DNA of 11,847 bases from an uncultured Collinsella sp. (GCA_900551365.1 URVZ01000054.1:1-11847), one strand, 5' to 3'; counted from the first letter of the stretch, positions 1 through 7,221 are shown. Numbers and translations: made by a program. Notes: generated from the sequence alone by a model not told the origin.

Positions 1-1697
1 CTGCCGAGGAGCCCACGCCGGGCGTTGCCTCGGATGCCACCGATATCGATAAGGGCCTTTACACCCAGCAGTCCTTCTCGGGCGTGCTGAGGTCGGTCCA
101 GGGCGTTTCGTTTGTCAACGTGACTCCCGAGATAAAGTACTTTACCAAGTACGAGAGCCATGGCAACTACAACCAGGGCTTTTCGTACGGTGACGGCTAT
201 AACGCGCTGGGTTATTACCAGTTCGACCGTCGTTGGTCGCTCATTCCGTTTATGAAGCAGGCCTACAACTACAACCCCGAAAAATACAGCATGCTCAAGG
301 ATGCGATTGATCGCGGCGGCGAGATTTCCAACGCGAGGAATGCCATGTACGAGAACGGCCAACTTACCGAGCTGGGCCGTATTGCGCAGGAGGCCTTCCA
401 GGGCGCTTATAACACCGATCCTGTCGAGTTCTCGGCGCTTCAGGACGCTTATGCGTACAACTCGTACTATGCGGTGACCGAGGCGTGGCTCAAGAGCGCT
501 CTTGGCATTGACATCTCCGGCCGCGCCGATTGCGTCAAGGGCATGGTGTGGAGCATCACCAACATGTGCGGCACCGGTGGTTGCAGGGATTTCTTCCGTT
601 GGGCAAATCTTTCCAACGATATGTCCGACCGCGAGTTTGTGACGGCGCTCTCCAATAGCGTGGTCAACAACGTGGCGACCAAGTATTCGAGCCAGCCCCA
701 GTATCATGAAGGCTGGAAGAACCGCTACTGCAACGAGCTAAAGGACTGCTTGGTTTATATCGCTGAGGACGAGGCTGCCGCCGCGACGCCCGTGCAGCCC
801 GAGCCCACACCGGCGCCCTCGCCGACACCTGATTCGAATGACGACTCGAGTGACGATGCCAACGATGACAGGATGGATGCGCCCCCGACCGATGCTGACG
901 GTAATGGCTCTGCTGGTGGCACTACCAACGACGGCTCTACCTCGAACGGCTCCAATTCGAACGGCTCTGCTGCGGGCGATTCGTCTTCAAGCTCTGCCGG
1001 CAATACGGACAGCGACGCTTCTGGTTCGACCGACGCTGACACCTCTAACTCATCCACCAGCTCGAGCGATTCGTTCGTTGACACCGGCTCTAACAACGGC
1101 TCCGGCTCTGACGCAACCCCTGATTCTGATGCTTCCAAGGACGACTCGAATAAAGCGCCGGACGCTCCCGTTGCTTCGCCGGACAAGAAGCCTTCTTTCT
1201 CCGAGCAGCTTGGTTCTACGCTGGGTTCTTCGCTGATGGCTGGCGTCAATAACGGCTCGGCCCAGAACAAGGACAACTCTGATCAGGTTTCCACGGAAAA
1301 GACCGAGGCCGCAAAGGGCGACTCCAAGGACAAGGCTTCCGAGAAGACCGAATCTGATAAGGGTTCTAGCTCTGAGGAGAAGGACGACAAATCTGCTCAG
1401 AAGAAGGACGAGAGCAAGACCGAGGGCGAAAAGAAACAGCCCGAAGACGACGACAAGAGCGGTGCTGACAACCAGGCCCAAGAGCAAAATGACTCCAAGA
1501 CGGTGACCACTACAACCACGACGACTACAACGACCAAGTCATCTGGCGGTAACATGCCCAAGACGGGCGACCTTATCGTTATGGCGAGCCTTGCCAGTGC
1601 AAGCTTGGCCACACTGGGCGCTACGTCTATCGTAAGTGGTAAGCATAAGCTCGATCAGCAGAAGAAAGCTTCTGGGGAGGACGGCTCGGAGGAGTAG
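1..1697 (+). CDS. Sortase-anchored surface protein with VgrG3-like lysozyme-type domain (5' end missing)
   Basis: The frame is open from the left edge (first full codon at base 3), so the gene starts upstream and the GTG at 84 is not its real start. 564 residues are visible. About residues 41-242 resemble the lysozyme-like C-terminal domain of VgrG3-type proteins: a YESHG motif (Glu codon 153-155, the probable catalytic acid), an LGYYQFD motif, then GIDISGR, a VWS block and a KNRYCNE block. This domain class attacks peptidoglycan. The exact bond cut cannot be read from the sequence. A Pro-rich stretch follows, then a linker of about 240 residues that is first Ser/Asp/Asn/Gly-rich and later Lys/Glu/Asp-rich. 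The C-terminus has MPKTGD, a hydrophobic segment and a basic patch, as expected for sortase attachment to the wall. The protein is therefore probably exported and wall-bound, although no signal peptide is visible because the N-terminus is missing. A remodelling hydrolase or a hydrolase-derived surface adhesin are both possible. Confidence 0.83.
   Translation, partial: AEEPTPGVASDATDIDKGLYTQQSFSGVLRSVQGVSFVNVTPEIKYFTKYESHGNYNQGFSYGDGYNALGYYQFDRRWSLIPFMKQAYNYNPEKYSMLKDAIDRGGEISNARNAMYENGQLTELGRIAQEAFQGAYNTDPVEFSALQDAYAYNSYYAVTEAWLKSALGIDISGRADCVKGMVWSITNMCGTGGCRDFFRWANLSNDMSDREFVTALSNSVVNNVATKYSSQPQYHEGWKNRYCNELKDCLVYIAEDEAAAATPVQPEPTPAPSPTPDSNDDSSDDANDDRMDAPPTDADGNGSAGGTTNDGSTSNGSNSNGSAAGDSSSSSAGNTDSDASGSTDADTSNSSTSSSDSFVDTGSNNGSGSDATPDSDASKDDSNKAPDAPVASPDKKPSFSEQLGSTLGSSLMAGVNNGSAQNKDNSDQVSTEKTEAAKGDSKDKASEKTESDKGSSSEEKDDKSAQKKDESKTEGEKKQPEDDDKSGADNQAQEQNDSKTVTTTTTTTTTTKSSGGNMPKTGDLIVMASLASASLATLGATSIVSGKHKLDQQKKASGEDGSEE
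1506..1535 (+). repeat. Ten-threonine run written in mixed codons
   Basis: Ten consecutive Thr codons lie just before the anchoring signal. All four Thr codons occur (acc, act, aca, acg) and no codon is repeated in a long run. The DNA is therefore not a simple triplet repeat, and slippage is unlikely to be its source. In wall-anchored proteins, Thr-rich spans next to the sorting motif usually cross the cell wall and can be O-glycosylated. That role is inferred here. Confidence 0.8.
1554..1664 (+). other. LPXTG-type cell wall sorting signal (MPKTG)
   Basis: MPKTG is encoded at 1554-1568 and followed by Asp. About 21 mostly hydrophobic residues (codons about 1572-1634) come next, then a basic SGKHKLDQQKK patch. 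This is the standard three-part signal read by class A-like sortases, with Met in place of the usual first Leu. The tail after the basic patch is slightly longer than usual and acidic (ends GEDGSEE). Confidence 0.85.
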
Positions 1698-1729
1698 CCT
1701 CTTGGTTGCTAGATAACTAAAGAGTTGGG

Positions 1730-1766
1730 ACGGGGTCCGGTGCGAATACATCGGGCCCCGTTTTGT
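1730..1766 (+). terminator. Intrinsic terminator after the surface protein gene
   Basis: The arms cggggtccg (1731-1739) and cgggccccg (1752-1760) pair over 9 bp with one G-T wobble. An A-T pair extends the base (1730 with 1761). The loop is about 10-12 bases and is followed by TTTTGTT. It lies 33 bp after the stop codon and separates the surface protein gene from the downstream AAA-like gene. Confidence 0.85.
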
Positions 1767-1884
1767 TGTGCAACGATTAGTTATGCCCCCTCATACCTCT
1801 TGTTGCTACCGTTGCCCGATATGTTTGCGCGGCGATATCGGTACGCGCGAGGCGGTCATTACAATTGGCATCGTGTTGCGATTT

Positions 1885-1890
1885 AGGGGG
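1885..1890 (+). promoter_or_regulatory. Ribosome binding site that fixes the GTG start at 1900
   Basis: AGGGGG lies 9 bases before GTG 1900. The open frame continues upstream to a GTG at 1768, but that codon sits on the tail of the terminator and has no Shine-Dalgarno sequence. A TACAAT at 1860-1865 could be a -10 box for this gene, but I see no matching -35, so I do not call a promoter. The rest of 1767-1884 holds nothing I recognise. Confidence 0.7.
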
Positions 1891-1899
1891 AACGTTTTG

Positions 1900-3696
1900 G
1901 TGTCTGAACAGGCAAATAATGGTTGTGCCGACGGCTTTGGCGTGCGTTTGATCGGCTGTGCCGACGATGCGGCTTTGCCCATTGGCATGCACGACTATGC
2001 GGAGGCTCTTGGTTGCTGCACGCTGGTCGACAAGACCATGTTTATTGCCGATGTGTTGGACTGCGACGCGTCCGTTGTGGTGTGCTGTCGACCCGAGGGT
2101 TTTGGAAAGAGCATGAACTTGTCGATGCTCAGGGCTTTTCTGGAGCGTCCAGCGGTCGGTCGCACCGGTCGGATCTCGTTTGCCGATGCTCAGATTTGGG
2201 ATGCGGACGGCGGGCGTTATCGGGATGAGTACGCTTGCTATCCGGTGATATCGCTGGACTTTTCTGGCGCTGCGAGGCGTGGCCCCACTGTTGCCGGCGT
2301 CGTGCGCGATGCCCTTTCGGGCGAGTGCGCTCGCTTGTTGGCGCTCTTGGAGGCTCCGGATTTAGCTCGAGATAAGGTGCGTCACGTCGAACGTGTCGCG
2401 CGTGGCGTGGCGAGCGCGGACGAGGTTGACTCGGTACTCGGTGTGCTCATAGAGCTGCTGGAGATTGCCTACGATGAGCAGGTTGTATTGCTCGTTGATG
2501 GGTACGACGTGGCGTGGTTGGGCCGTATGAGCGCAAGGGGCGCTTCCGGCGCCGATTCGGCGGATCTATTCGATCGCGTGCTGTTCGACGCCATTGCTGC
2601 TGCGCGCGATTCGTTGCGGCTGACGTGTTTGATGGGGGAGTGTCCCGGCCCTGCCGAAGCGGCGCTTTCTTTGCACTGCTGCTCGTATTGTCTGACGACG
2701 CCGCTTTCGACCTGGTGTGACCGTTGGTTCGGCTTTTCGGATGCCGAGGTCCAGGCTCTGTTGAATCATGCTGGGCGCGAGGAATTCCTGGATGATGCAC
2801 GTGAATGGCTCGAGGGATATCGGTTTGGTAGGGCCTATTGCTCGAGTCCAGCGCGTGTGATCGGTTTTCTGGACCGAGGCTGCACGGCGCCCGTGCGTGC
2901 CGATCTGTATGGGTATGCGGATTGCCTGAGTAGGGTAGTTAGCGACTGGAATCTCGACCGCCTTTTGGTCTTGTTTGATTTGCTCGAGGCCCATGGGTGC
3001 GCTGAGGTCCCGCTTTGTTTGGGCACTGCAGAGCCAGATGTCTCGCCTGATGATGGTCTGTGGACGGCGCTGTATCTGTCAGGTTTCCTGGCGACAGATA
3101 TGACTGAGGAGCCAGAACATGGCAATCGCTTCCGTGCCTTGCGGTTGCCCAATAACGAGCTTCGCCAGGCCTTGCGTCTAGTGATTGTTGAGTGGTTTGA
3201 GTGCGCTGCCGAAGACATTCGAGACGTCGATGCGTTTCGCGACGGGTTGTGCTGTGGGGACGAGGATACCGTGAGGCGGGCGCTAAGCCGCATCCTGGGA
3301 GATTCGGGAATCGGTGGGACCGACCCAGATACGCCGCTGCCATATCATCTACTCTTGCAAGGACTCTGCTTTGGATTGCCGGGCTATGCCAATCCTGCTT
3401 CGAGGCGAAAGTGTGGCGCGGGTCGCTGGGACATCCAGGTTTTTCCTACGGGCGCTGTGTTCGACGTAGCAGATACGATTGGCATGCTGGACGAGCGCCC
3501 GCTTATAACGATCAATATGATGTATGACCCCGATGTGGATGCGCTGGGCCTGGAATTGCTGGCCGTGCAGGCGCTGCTCGACATAGAGCGCGACGGCATC
3601 GACGAAATCCGTGTGCCGCGACCCGGCGTTGGCCGCATGCGCTGGGGGTTTGGGTTTGATGGACAGCATGTGGCTACGGTGTACCAGCGGCTTTAA
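1900..3696 (+). CDS. AAA-ATPase-like / DUF1703 (PD-(D/E)XK-type) protein with degenerate motifs
   Basis: 598 residues from GTG 1900, chosen for its AGGGGG ribosome binding site. The layout matches the AAA-ATPase_like plus DUF1703 family: VDKTMFI (43-49), a Walker A-like RPEGFGKS (64-71), YPVISLDFSG (114-123), a Walker B-like LLVDGYD (197-203), the middle FGFSDAEV and WLEGYRFG blocks (277-310), and a C-terminal nuclease-like region (482-598) with GRWD (508-511). Family members usually have RPRRFGKS, DEYD and a hydrophobic-E-x-K strand. Here the first Arg pair is PEG, the Walker B Glu is Gly201, and the strand where ExK is expected reads PLITINMMYD (534-543), with neither Glu nor Lys. ATP hydrolysis and nuclease activity are therefore doubtful. 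About 25 cysteines occur, including CC pairs at 39-40, 62-63, 260-261 and 451-452. The family's role is poorly known. It occurs as multiple paralogs in gut anaerobes. The gene stands alone, separated by a terminator from the gene before it and convergent with the next. Confidence 0.85.
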   Translation: MSEQANNGCADGFGVRLIGCADDAALPIGMHDYAEALGCCTLVDKTMFIADVLDCDASVVVCCRPEGFGKSMNLSMLRAFLERPAVGRTGRISFADAQIWDADGGRYRDEYACYPVISLDFSGAARRGPTVAGVVRDALSGECARLLALLEAPDLARDKVRHVERVARGVASADEVDSVLGVLIELLEIAYDEQVVLLVDGYDVAWLGRMSARGASGADSADLFDRVLFDAIAAARDSLRLTCLMGECPGPAEAALSLHCCSYCLTTPLSTWCDRWFGFSDAEVQALLNHAGREEFLDDAREWLEGYRFGRAYCSSPARVIGFLDRGCTAPVRADLYGYADCLSRVVSDWNLDRLLVLFDLLEAHGCAEVPLCLGTAEPDVSPDDGLWTALYLSGFLATDMTEEPEHGNRFRALRLPNNELRQALRLVIVEWFECAAEDIRDVDAFRDGLCCGDEDTVRRALSRILGDSGIGGTDPDTPLPYHLLLQGLCFGLPGYANPASRRKCGAGRWDIQVFPTGAVFDVADTIGMLDERPLITINMMYDPDVDALGLELLAVQALLDIERDGIDEIRVPRPGVGRMRWGFGFDGQHVATVYQRL

Positions 3697-3720
3697 GCGC
3701 TGAGGTGTTTCCGGCTTCCG

Positions 3721-4740
3721 TTACTCGGTGTCCTTCAGGGGCGGCATGGGCTTCCAGTTGGGATCCTTAACGATCTTGCGGGCGTCCTTCATGCCACGGC
3801 GCAGCGCCGGAATACCGGTCTTAAAGCACTTGTCAACGGCTGCCAGGCGAATGAACTCCTTGCAGAAGGTCGCGGCGTTGCCCAGACGGAACAGCACGGG
3901 GTGATAGTCGCCGTAGATTTGCATGTAGCGGGCCAGATAACCGCGGTTGCGCATGATGTAGTAGCGGTTGGTGTCGCTCGTAGAGTTGAGCTGGCGCTTG
4001 CCGGCGATGTCCCAGTTAGAGATGGCGCGGGCGCGCTTGAGCACCACGTCGGCAACTACGGCAGCGGGGAAGTGCTGGCTGGCGACATAACCGTAGCAGG
4101 CGTCGTCGCCGTAGATGAAGAAGCGCGCGTCGGGTAGGCCGATCTTGTCGACTACACGGCGCGAGAACAGGCCGCCCTCAAAGCACAGCTGGTTCATGGG
4201 ACGGTAGCCCTCGGGGCCCAAGTCCCACTTGGCGATGGGGTTGGGGATACCAAGCGAAAGGATGAGCTGGTACTGCCAAAAGAACGCGCCGCCGTCAAAG
4301 TCCAGGCGCGATCCCTGGATAACGTCGTAGCGGTCGGTCCATTTGGCCAAGCGCTCGATGCCTTCGGGGATGACGAGCACGTCGTCGTCCATCACCCAGA
4401 ACCACTGAGCGCCCAGGTCGTAGGCGCATTTAGTGCCGGCGGAAAAGCCGCCCGCGCCGCCGCCGTTTTCGAGCTGCGGGGCGTAGATGACGCGGTCGGT
4501 GGCGCCCTGCGCGTCAGGCTGCTCGGTGTCGATGCCCCACAGGTTAGCCAGGCGCTCGTTGAATGCGGTGCACATGGCCTCGGTCTCGCGCGAATTCTCG
4601 TTATCGACAATCACGATGCGCCAGGGCGTTGCCGTGAGCTCGGTCATGGAGTCGAACAAGTTGGCCAGGAGTTCCTGGCGCTTGTACGTAACGACGACGA
4701 TGGCGAGCTTGTCGATGGGAGCGGGAAGGGTTGAAGGCAT
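3721..4740 (-). CDS. GT2 family glycosyltransferase, galactofuranosyltransferase (GlfT)-like
   Basis: 339 residues. The GT-A domain opens with LAIVVVTYKR (12-21) and IVDNENS (44-50). A GGGAGGFSAG stretch (93-102) and WFWVMDDDV (113-121) follow, with the Asp triplet as the metal/nucleotide-sugar site. FFIYGDDACYGY (207-218) supplies the later acidic pair, and RYYIMRN (259-265) closes the core. The Gly-rich N-x-GG-x-GGF motif before a DDD is typical of the GlfT/rhamnosyl-galactofuranosyl transferase branch of GT2, which uses UDP-galactofuranose or dTDP-rhamnose at the cytoplasmic face of the membrane. The exact donor cannot be fixed here. No membrane helix is evident. The start ATG (4738-4740) has AAAGGA about 11 bases upstream on its own strand. 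The gene converges on the AAA-like gene with a 24 bp gap and diverges from the plus-strand glycosyltransferase operon, so it belongs to the locus but is transcribed separately. Confidence 0.86.
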   Translation of the reverse strand: MPSTLPAPIDKLAIVVVTYKRQELLANLFDSMTELTATPWRIVIVDNENSRETEAMCTAFNERLANLWGIDTEQPDAQGATDRVIYAPQLENGGGAGGFSAGTKCAYDLGAQWFWVMDDDVLVIPEGIERLAKWTDRYDVIQGSRLDFDGGAFFWQYQLILSLGIPNPIAKWDLGPEGYRPMNQLCFEGGLFSRRVVDKIGLPDARFFIYGDDACYGYVASQHFPAAVVADVVLKRARAISNWDIAGKRQLNSTSDTNRYYIMRNRGYLARYMQIYGDYHPVLFRLGNAATFCKEFIRLAAVDKCFKTGIPALRRGMKDARKIVKDPNWKPMPPLKDTE

Positions 4741-4815
4741 GGGGCAATATATCCTTTCACGCGCGGCGGGCGAGTGCTGCGCGGAAGCTATCGAATACGT
4801 CCTTGGGACTGTCCT

Positions 4816-4846
4816 ATTGTAAAGGCTCGGCGCACCTTAGCGGCAA
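4816..4846 (-). promoter_or_regulatory. Weak candidate promoter for the GlfT-like gene
   Basis: Read on the minus strand, TACAAT (4821-4816) is preceded by TTGCCG (4846-4841). The 19-base spacer is longer than ideal. It would leave a leader of about 70 bases before ATG 4740. The boxes are fair but the spacing is poor, so this is tentative. Confidence 0.28.
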
Positions 4847-4902
4847 GCTTTGAATAAAACGCAGGAACCTGCCATGGGCCCGCCGCATGACGTGGGGCTG
4901 CT

Positions 4903-4932
4903 TTGCCCGCAAGAGGCTCCATAGATTATATA
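4903..4932 (+). promoter_or_regulatory. Candidate promoter for the glycosyltransferase operon
   Basis: TTGCCC (4903-4908) is followed after 17-18 bases by an AT-rich TTATATA stretch (4926-4932) that stands out in a GC-rich region. This fits a sigma-70-type promoter with a leader of about 55-60 bases before TTG 4997. The rest of the 256 bp divergent region (4741-4996) shows no clear operator or riboswitch. A short GCAGG-AA-CCTGC palindrome at 4861-4872 is too small to name. Confidence 0.38.
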
Positions 4933-4984
4933 AACGCCCGCTGGCGCGCTGACCCTTTGATACCATGAAACGACAGGTATTTCC

Positions 4985-4991
4985 TAAGGAG
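4985..4991 (+). promoter_or_regulatory. Ribosome binding site that fixes the TTG start at 4997
   Basis: TAAGGAG lies 5 bases before TTG 4997. The TAA at 4985-4987 is also an in-frame stop, so no earlier start is possible. The first in-frame ATG lies after the conserved GT2 opening strand. TTG is therefore the only sensible start. Confidence 0.8.
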
Positions 4992-4996
4992 CACAT

Positions 4997-6100
4997 TTGT
5001 CTACTAACGCCTCTGGCAGCCCTGTTCTGTCGCTGCTTATTCCCATTTACAATGTTCAGCGCTACCTGCGCGAGTGCCTCGATTCCGCCCTGGCGCAGAC
5101 GCTCAAGGATATTGAGATCGTCTGCATTAACGACGGGTCGACCGACAACTCGCCGGCGATTATCCGCGAGTATATGGAGCGCGATAGGCGCGTCAAGATG
5201 ATCGACAAGGCCAACAGCGGCTACGGCGACTCGATGAACCACGGCCTGGAGATGGCGCGTGGCAAGTACGTTGGCATCTTGGAGTCCGATGACTTTATGG
5301 CGCCCGACGCACTCGAAAAGCTTGTCTCGGTCGCCGATAGCAATAATGCCGACTTTGCGAAGGCGAACTTTGATTTCTACTGGTCTAAGCCCGAGGAGCG
5401 CCGTTCGCTGCACGAGATGTTTAAGGCCAAGGACTGCGGTAAGCCGGTGCACCCGAGCGACACGACGCAGTTCTTTAAGCAGAAACCGTCGATTTGGTCG
5501 GCTGTGTACCGTCGCGATTTTCTTGAGCGCAACGGCATCAAGTTCTTGCCGACTCCGGGAGCATCCTTTCAGGACACGTCGTTTGCCTTTAAGGTGATTG
5601 CCTGCGCCGACAAGGCCGTTTACCTGCACGATGCCGTGCTTTCGTATCGTCAGGACAACGAGAACTCCTCGGTCAATTCTTCGGCTAAGGTCTTTTGCGT
5701 CAATACCGAGTATGCCGAGATTGAGCGTTGGATTCGAGAGGATTATGCCCGCGACCACGCAAGCGTCGATGTCGCGCGCATGCTCAAGTTCAATCAGCTC
5801 ATTAAGTACGATTCGTACATGTGGAACTACGTGCGCCTGGCGCCTAAGTTCTATAAGGAGTTCCTGGTTCAGATGGCCAAGGAGTTCCAAGCGGCCTTGG
5901 ACGCCGGGGACTTTTCGCTTGACGACCTCAAGCCGTGGAAGCGCGCAAATCTCGCTGCCATCCTCAAAGATCCTGAGGGCTGGGTTGACGAGCATCCGAG
6001 TTTTGCGACGGATGGTGCCTTGGGGCGTGCTAAGTATTACGCCTCGGTTGGAGGCCCGGGCGTGGTCGCTGCCTTCCTCATCGAATCGCTGAGGGGGTAG
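4997..6100 (+). CDS. GT2 family glycosyltransferase, type A (first copy)
   Basis: 367 residues from a TTG start. The GT-A fold begins at LSLLIPIYNVQRYL (11-24). NDGSTD (45-50) is the nucleotide-binding loop and ESDD (96-99) the DxD-like metal site. KPSIWSAVYRRDFL (163-176), FQD (191-193) and RQDNENSSVNS (218-228) form the acceptor-side and catalytic blocks typical of this GT2 subgroup. The C-terminal 130 residues are mainly helical in character with no clear membrane span. It transfers a sugar from a nucleotide donor to a growing surface glycan; donor and linkage are not readable. It is first in the plus-strand operon. Its last codons contain GAGGGGG (6091-6097), the ribosome binding site for the next gene, so translation is probably coupled. 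It is a paralog of the gene at 7222-8340: about 80 of 93 residues match across the opening block. Confidence 0.9.
   Translation: MSTNASGSPVLSLLIPIYNVQRYLRECLDSALAQTLKDIEIVCINDGSTDNSPAIIREYMERDRRVKMIDKANSGYGDSMNHGLEMARGKYVGILESDDFMAPDALEKLVSVADSNNADFAKANFDFYWSKPEERRSLHEMFKAKDCGKPVHPSDTTQFFKQKPSIWSAVYRRDFLERNGIKFLPTPGASFQDTSFAFKVIACADKAVYLHDAVLSYRQDNENSSVNSSAKVFCVNTEYAEIERWIREDYARDHASVDVARMLKFNQLIKYDSYMWNYVRLAPKFYKEFLVQMAKEFQAALDAGDFSLDDLKPWKRANLAAILKDPEGWVDEHPSFATDGALGRAKYYASVGGPGVVAAFLIESLRG
5058..5109 (+). repeat. Direct repeat 1, copy 1 (type A genes)
   Basis: 52 bases that match 7277-7328 with a single difference (C at 5090, G at 7309). The block encodes the RYLRECLDSALAQTLKD region of the first type A glycosyltransferase. 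There are no synonymous changes in the block. Confidence 0.9.
5195..5240 (+). repeat. Direct repeat 2, copy 1 (type A genes)
   Basis: 46 bases identical to 7414-7459. The block encodes KMIDKANSGYGDSMN. It shares the 2219 bp offset of repeat 1, with a diverged stretch (about 20 differences in 85 bases) between the two repeats. Confidence 0.9.
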
Positions 6101-6106
6101 GTCGGC

Positions 6107-7147
6107 ATGGGAGAGACTTTGACCCCCAAAGCGACCATTGTCGTTCCCGTCTACAATTCGTCGCGCTCCATTCAGCGATGCCTCGATTCGCTGTTGGCCC
6201 AGTCCGAGCGCTCGATTCAGGTTGTCTGCGTCAACGACGGTTCGACCGATGATTCGTTGAACGTGTTGCGCCAGATTGCGCAGGCCGACGATCGCGTACT
6301 GGTGATTGACCAGGAAAACGCGGGCGTCTCGTGTGCTCGGAATGCCGGTATCGATGCCGCCGAGGGCGAGACCGTCTTTTTTGTGGACGCCGACGATTAC
6401 ATCGATGCTCAGATGGTCGAGCGCGTGCTGCATGCCATGGAGTCTGCAGATGCCGAGGCCGCCGTTTTTGGCGGCGTCTGTGAACCTGCCGATGCTGCCC
6501 CCAAACGCGTCCAGCAACTCATGAGCCCCAAAGCTGGTACCTTCGGCGCCCGTGATCCCCAACTGCTGTTCCATTCGAATGCGCAGCCCTATGCCTGCCG
6601 CGCGGCTTTTTCGCGCGAGCTGCTCAATCGCGAAGGCATTCGCTTCGCCCCCGGTTTGGCTTTGGGCGAGGACGTCGTCTTCCAATTTGCGGCTTATGCG
6701 CTTGCCCGCAGGACCGTCGTCATGCCGGACAAGTTCTACCACTACGTGATGGAGAGCGAATCGGCGACGCACGAGTTCAACAGTGCCGAGGCGCGCGCCA
6801 AAAAGCTTGACGCCCACATGAGGATGCTCGAGGAGGTCTTGGAGGACTGGGCGGCCTACGGTCTTTTGGACCTGTGTCCCGGTGAGCTGATCACCTGGTT
6901 CTTGGACCTTATCGTGTTTGATTTGGCGCGCTTGGATTCCGATGACTTCCATCGCGTGGCGGCTCGCGTCAACATGGACCTCACGACGTTTTTGGGAACG
7001 GAGTGGGCGGATATGCCTGCTAAGGGCGCCGTTCGCCGTGTTGCCCACAAGCTCGTTGCGGCGACCCCGGGCGTTTCGATGGCAGATGCCACGCTGTTCT
7101 ATCTTTCGACTCGCGGTCTCAAAGCCTGCCTGGAGCGCTTTATATAA
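6107..7147 (+). CDS. GT2 family glycosyltransferase, type B (first copy)
   Basis: 346 residues from ATG 6107, with GAGGGGG 9 bases upstream inside the end of the previous gene. TIVVPVYNSSRSI (10-22) opens the GT-A domain. NDGSTDDS (43-50) and DADD (94-97) bind the nucleotide sugar and metal. LGEDVVFQF (186-194) carries the late acidic pair expected for the catalytic base in this GT2 subgroup. The NAGVSCARNAG block (71-81) is the usual N-x-G-x-s-x-ARN signature. It is a cytoplasmic or membrane-associated inverting transferase for the locus glycan; the sugar is unknown. It resembles the gene at 8353-9420 more than the type A genes, through the LLF...P-A/Y-RxxF, GED and C-terminal ELITWFLDL-like blocks, but identity is modest. 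The last codons (TTT ATA TAA) with the following bases spell TATAAT at 7143-7148. Confidence 0.89.
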   Translation: MGETLTPKATIVVPVYNSSRSIQRCLDSLLAQSERSIQVVCVNDGSTDDSLNVLRQIAQADDRVLVIDQENAGVSCARNAGIDAAEGETVFFVDADDYIDAQMVERVLHAMESADAEAAVFGGVCEPADAAPKRVQQLMSPKAGTFGARDPQLLFHSNAQPYACRAAFSRELLNREGIRFAPGLALGEDVVFQFAAYALARRTVVMPDKFYHYVMESESATHEFNSAEARAKKLDAHMRMLEEVLEDWAAYGLLDLCPGELITWFLDLIVFDLARLDSDDFHRVAARVNMDLTTFLGTEWADMPAKGAVRRVAHKLVAATPGVSMADATLFYLSTRGLKACLERFI

Positions 7148-7210
7148 TTCCAAGCGCTGCCGCCCGCCGCAACCCGGCTGCTAAAATAACCCTGTTACAC
7201 GCTATTCAAC

Positions 7211-7216
7211 AGGAGG
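7211..7216 (+). promoter_or_regulatory. Ribosome binding site that fixes the TTG start at 7222
   Basis: A perfect AGGAGG lies 5 bases before TTG 7222. No ATG or GTG in frame nearby has such a site. The gap upstream (7148-7221) is the longest within the operon. It holds a TATAAT at 7143-7148 without a convincing -35, and no terminator. Confidence 0.8.
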
Positions 7217-7221
7217 TTCTC

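Noticed and set aside
755..1487. Several long frames on both strands across the low-complexity linker of the surface protein
   Set aside because: They are shadows of the biased Ser/Asp/Lys codons. The plus-strand frame that contains the linker connects a recognisable domain to a sorting signal, so it is the real one.
1506..1535. Phase-variable triplet repeat in the threonine run
   Set aside because: The ten codons are mixed (acc, act, aca, acg), so there is no perfect repeat unit for strand slippage.
1768..1899. Extended N-terminus of the AAA-like protein from GTG 1768
   Set aside because: This start lies in the tail of the terminator, lacks a ribosome binding site, and adds a Cys/Arg-rich stretch without family similarity. 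GTG 1900 has AGGGGG at good spacing.
3685..3709. Hairpin CAGCG-N8-CGCTG at the end of the AAA-like gene as a terminator
   Set aside because: The stem is only 5 bp, it overlaps the stop codon, and no proper T-run follows in either direction. The convergent pair has no terminator I can support.
4965..5201. A 78-codon plus-strand frame starting at ATG 4965 with a signal-peptide-like hydrophobic opening
   Set aside because: It has no ribosome binding site, overlaps the well-supported type A gene in another frame, and becomes an Arg/Ser-rich shadow typical of frame-shifted GC-rich DNA.
4814..7153. A 779-codon open frame on the minus strand opposite two glycosyltransferase genes
   Set aside because: It lies exactly opposite two well-supported GT2 genes in a GC-rich region where antisense stops are rare. 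It shows no recognisable domain. It shows internal similarity to a minus-strand frame at 7195-7650 only because the plus-strand genes are paralogs.
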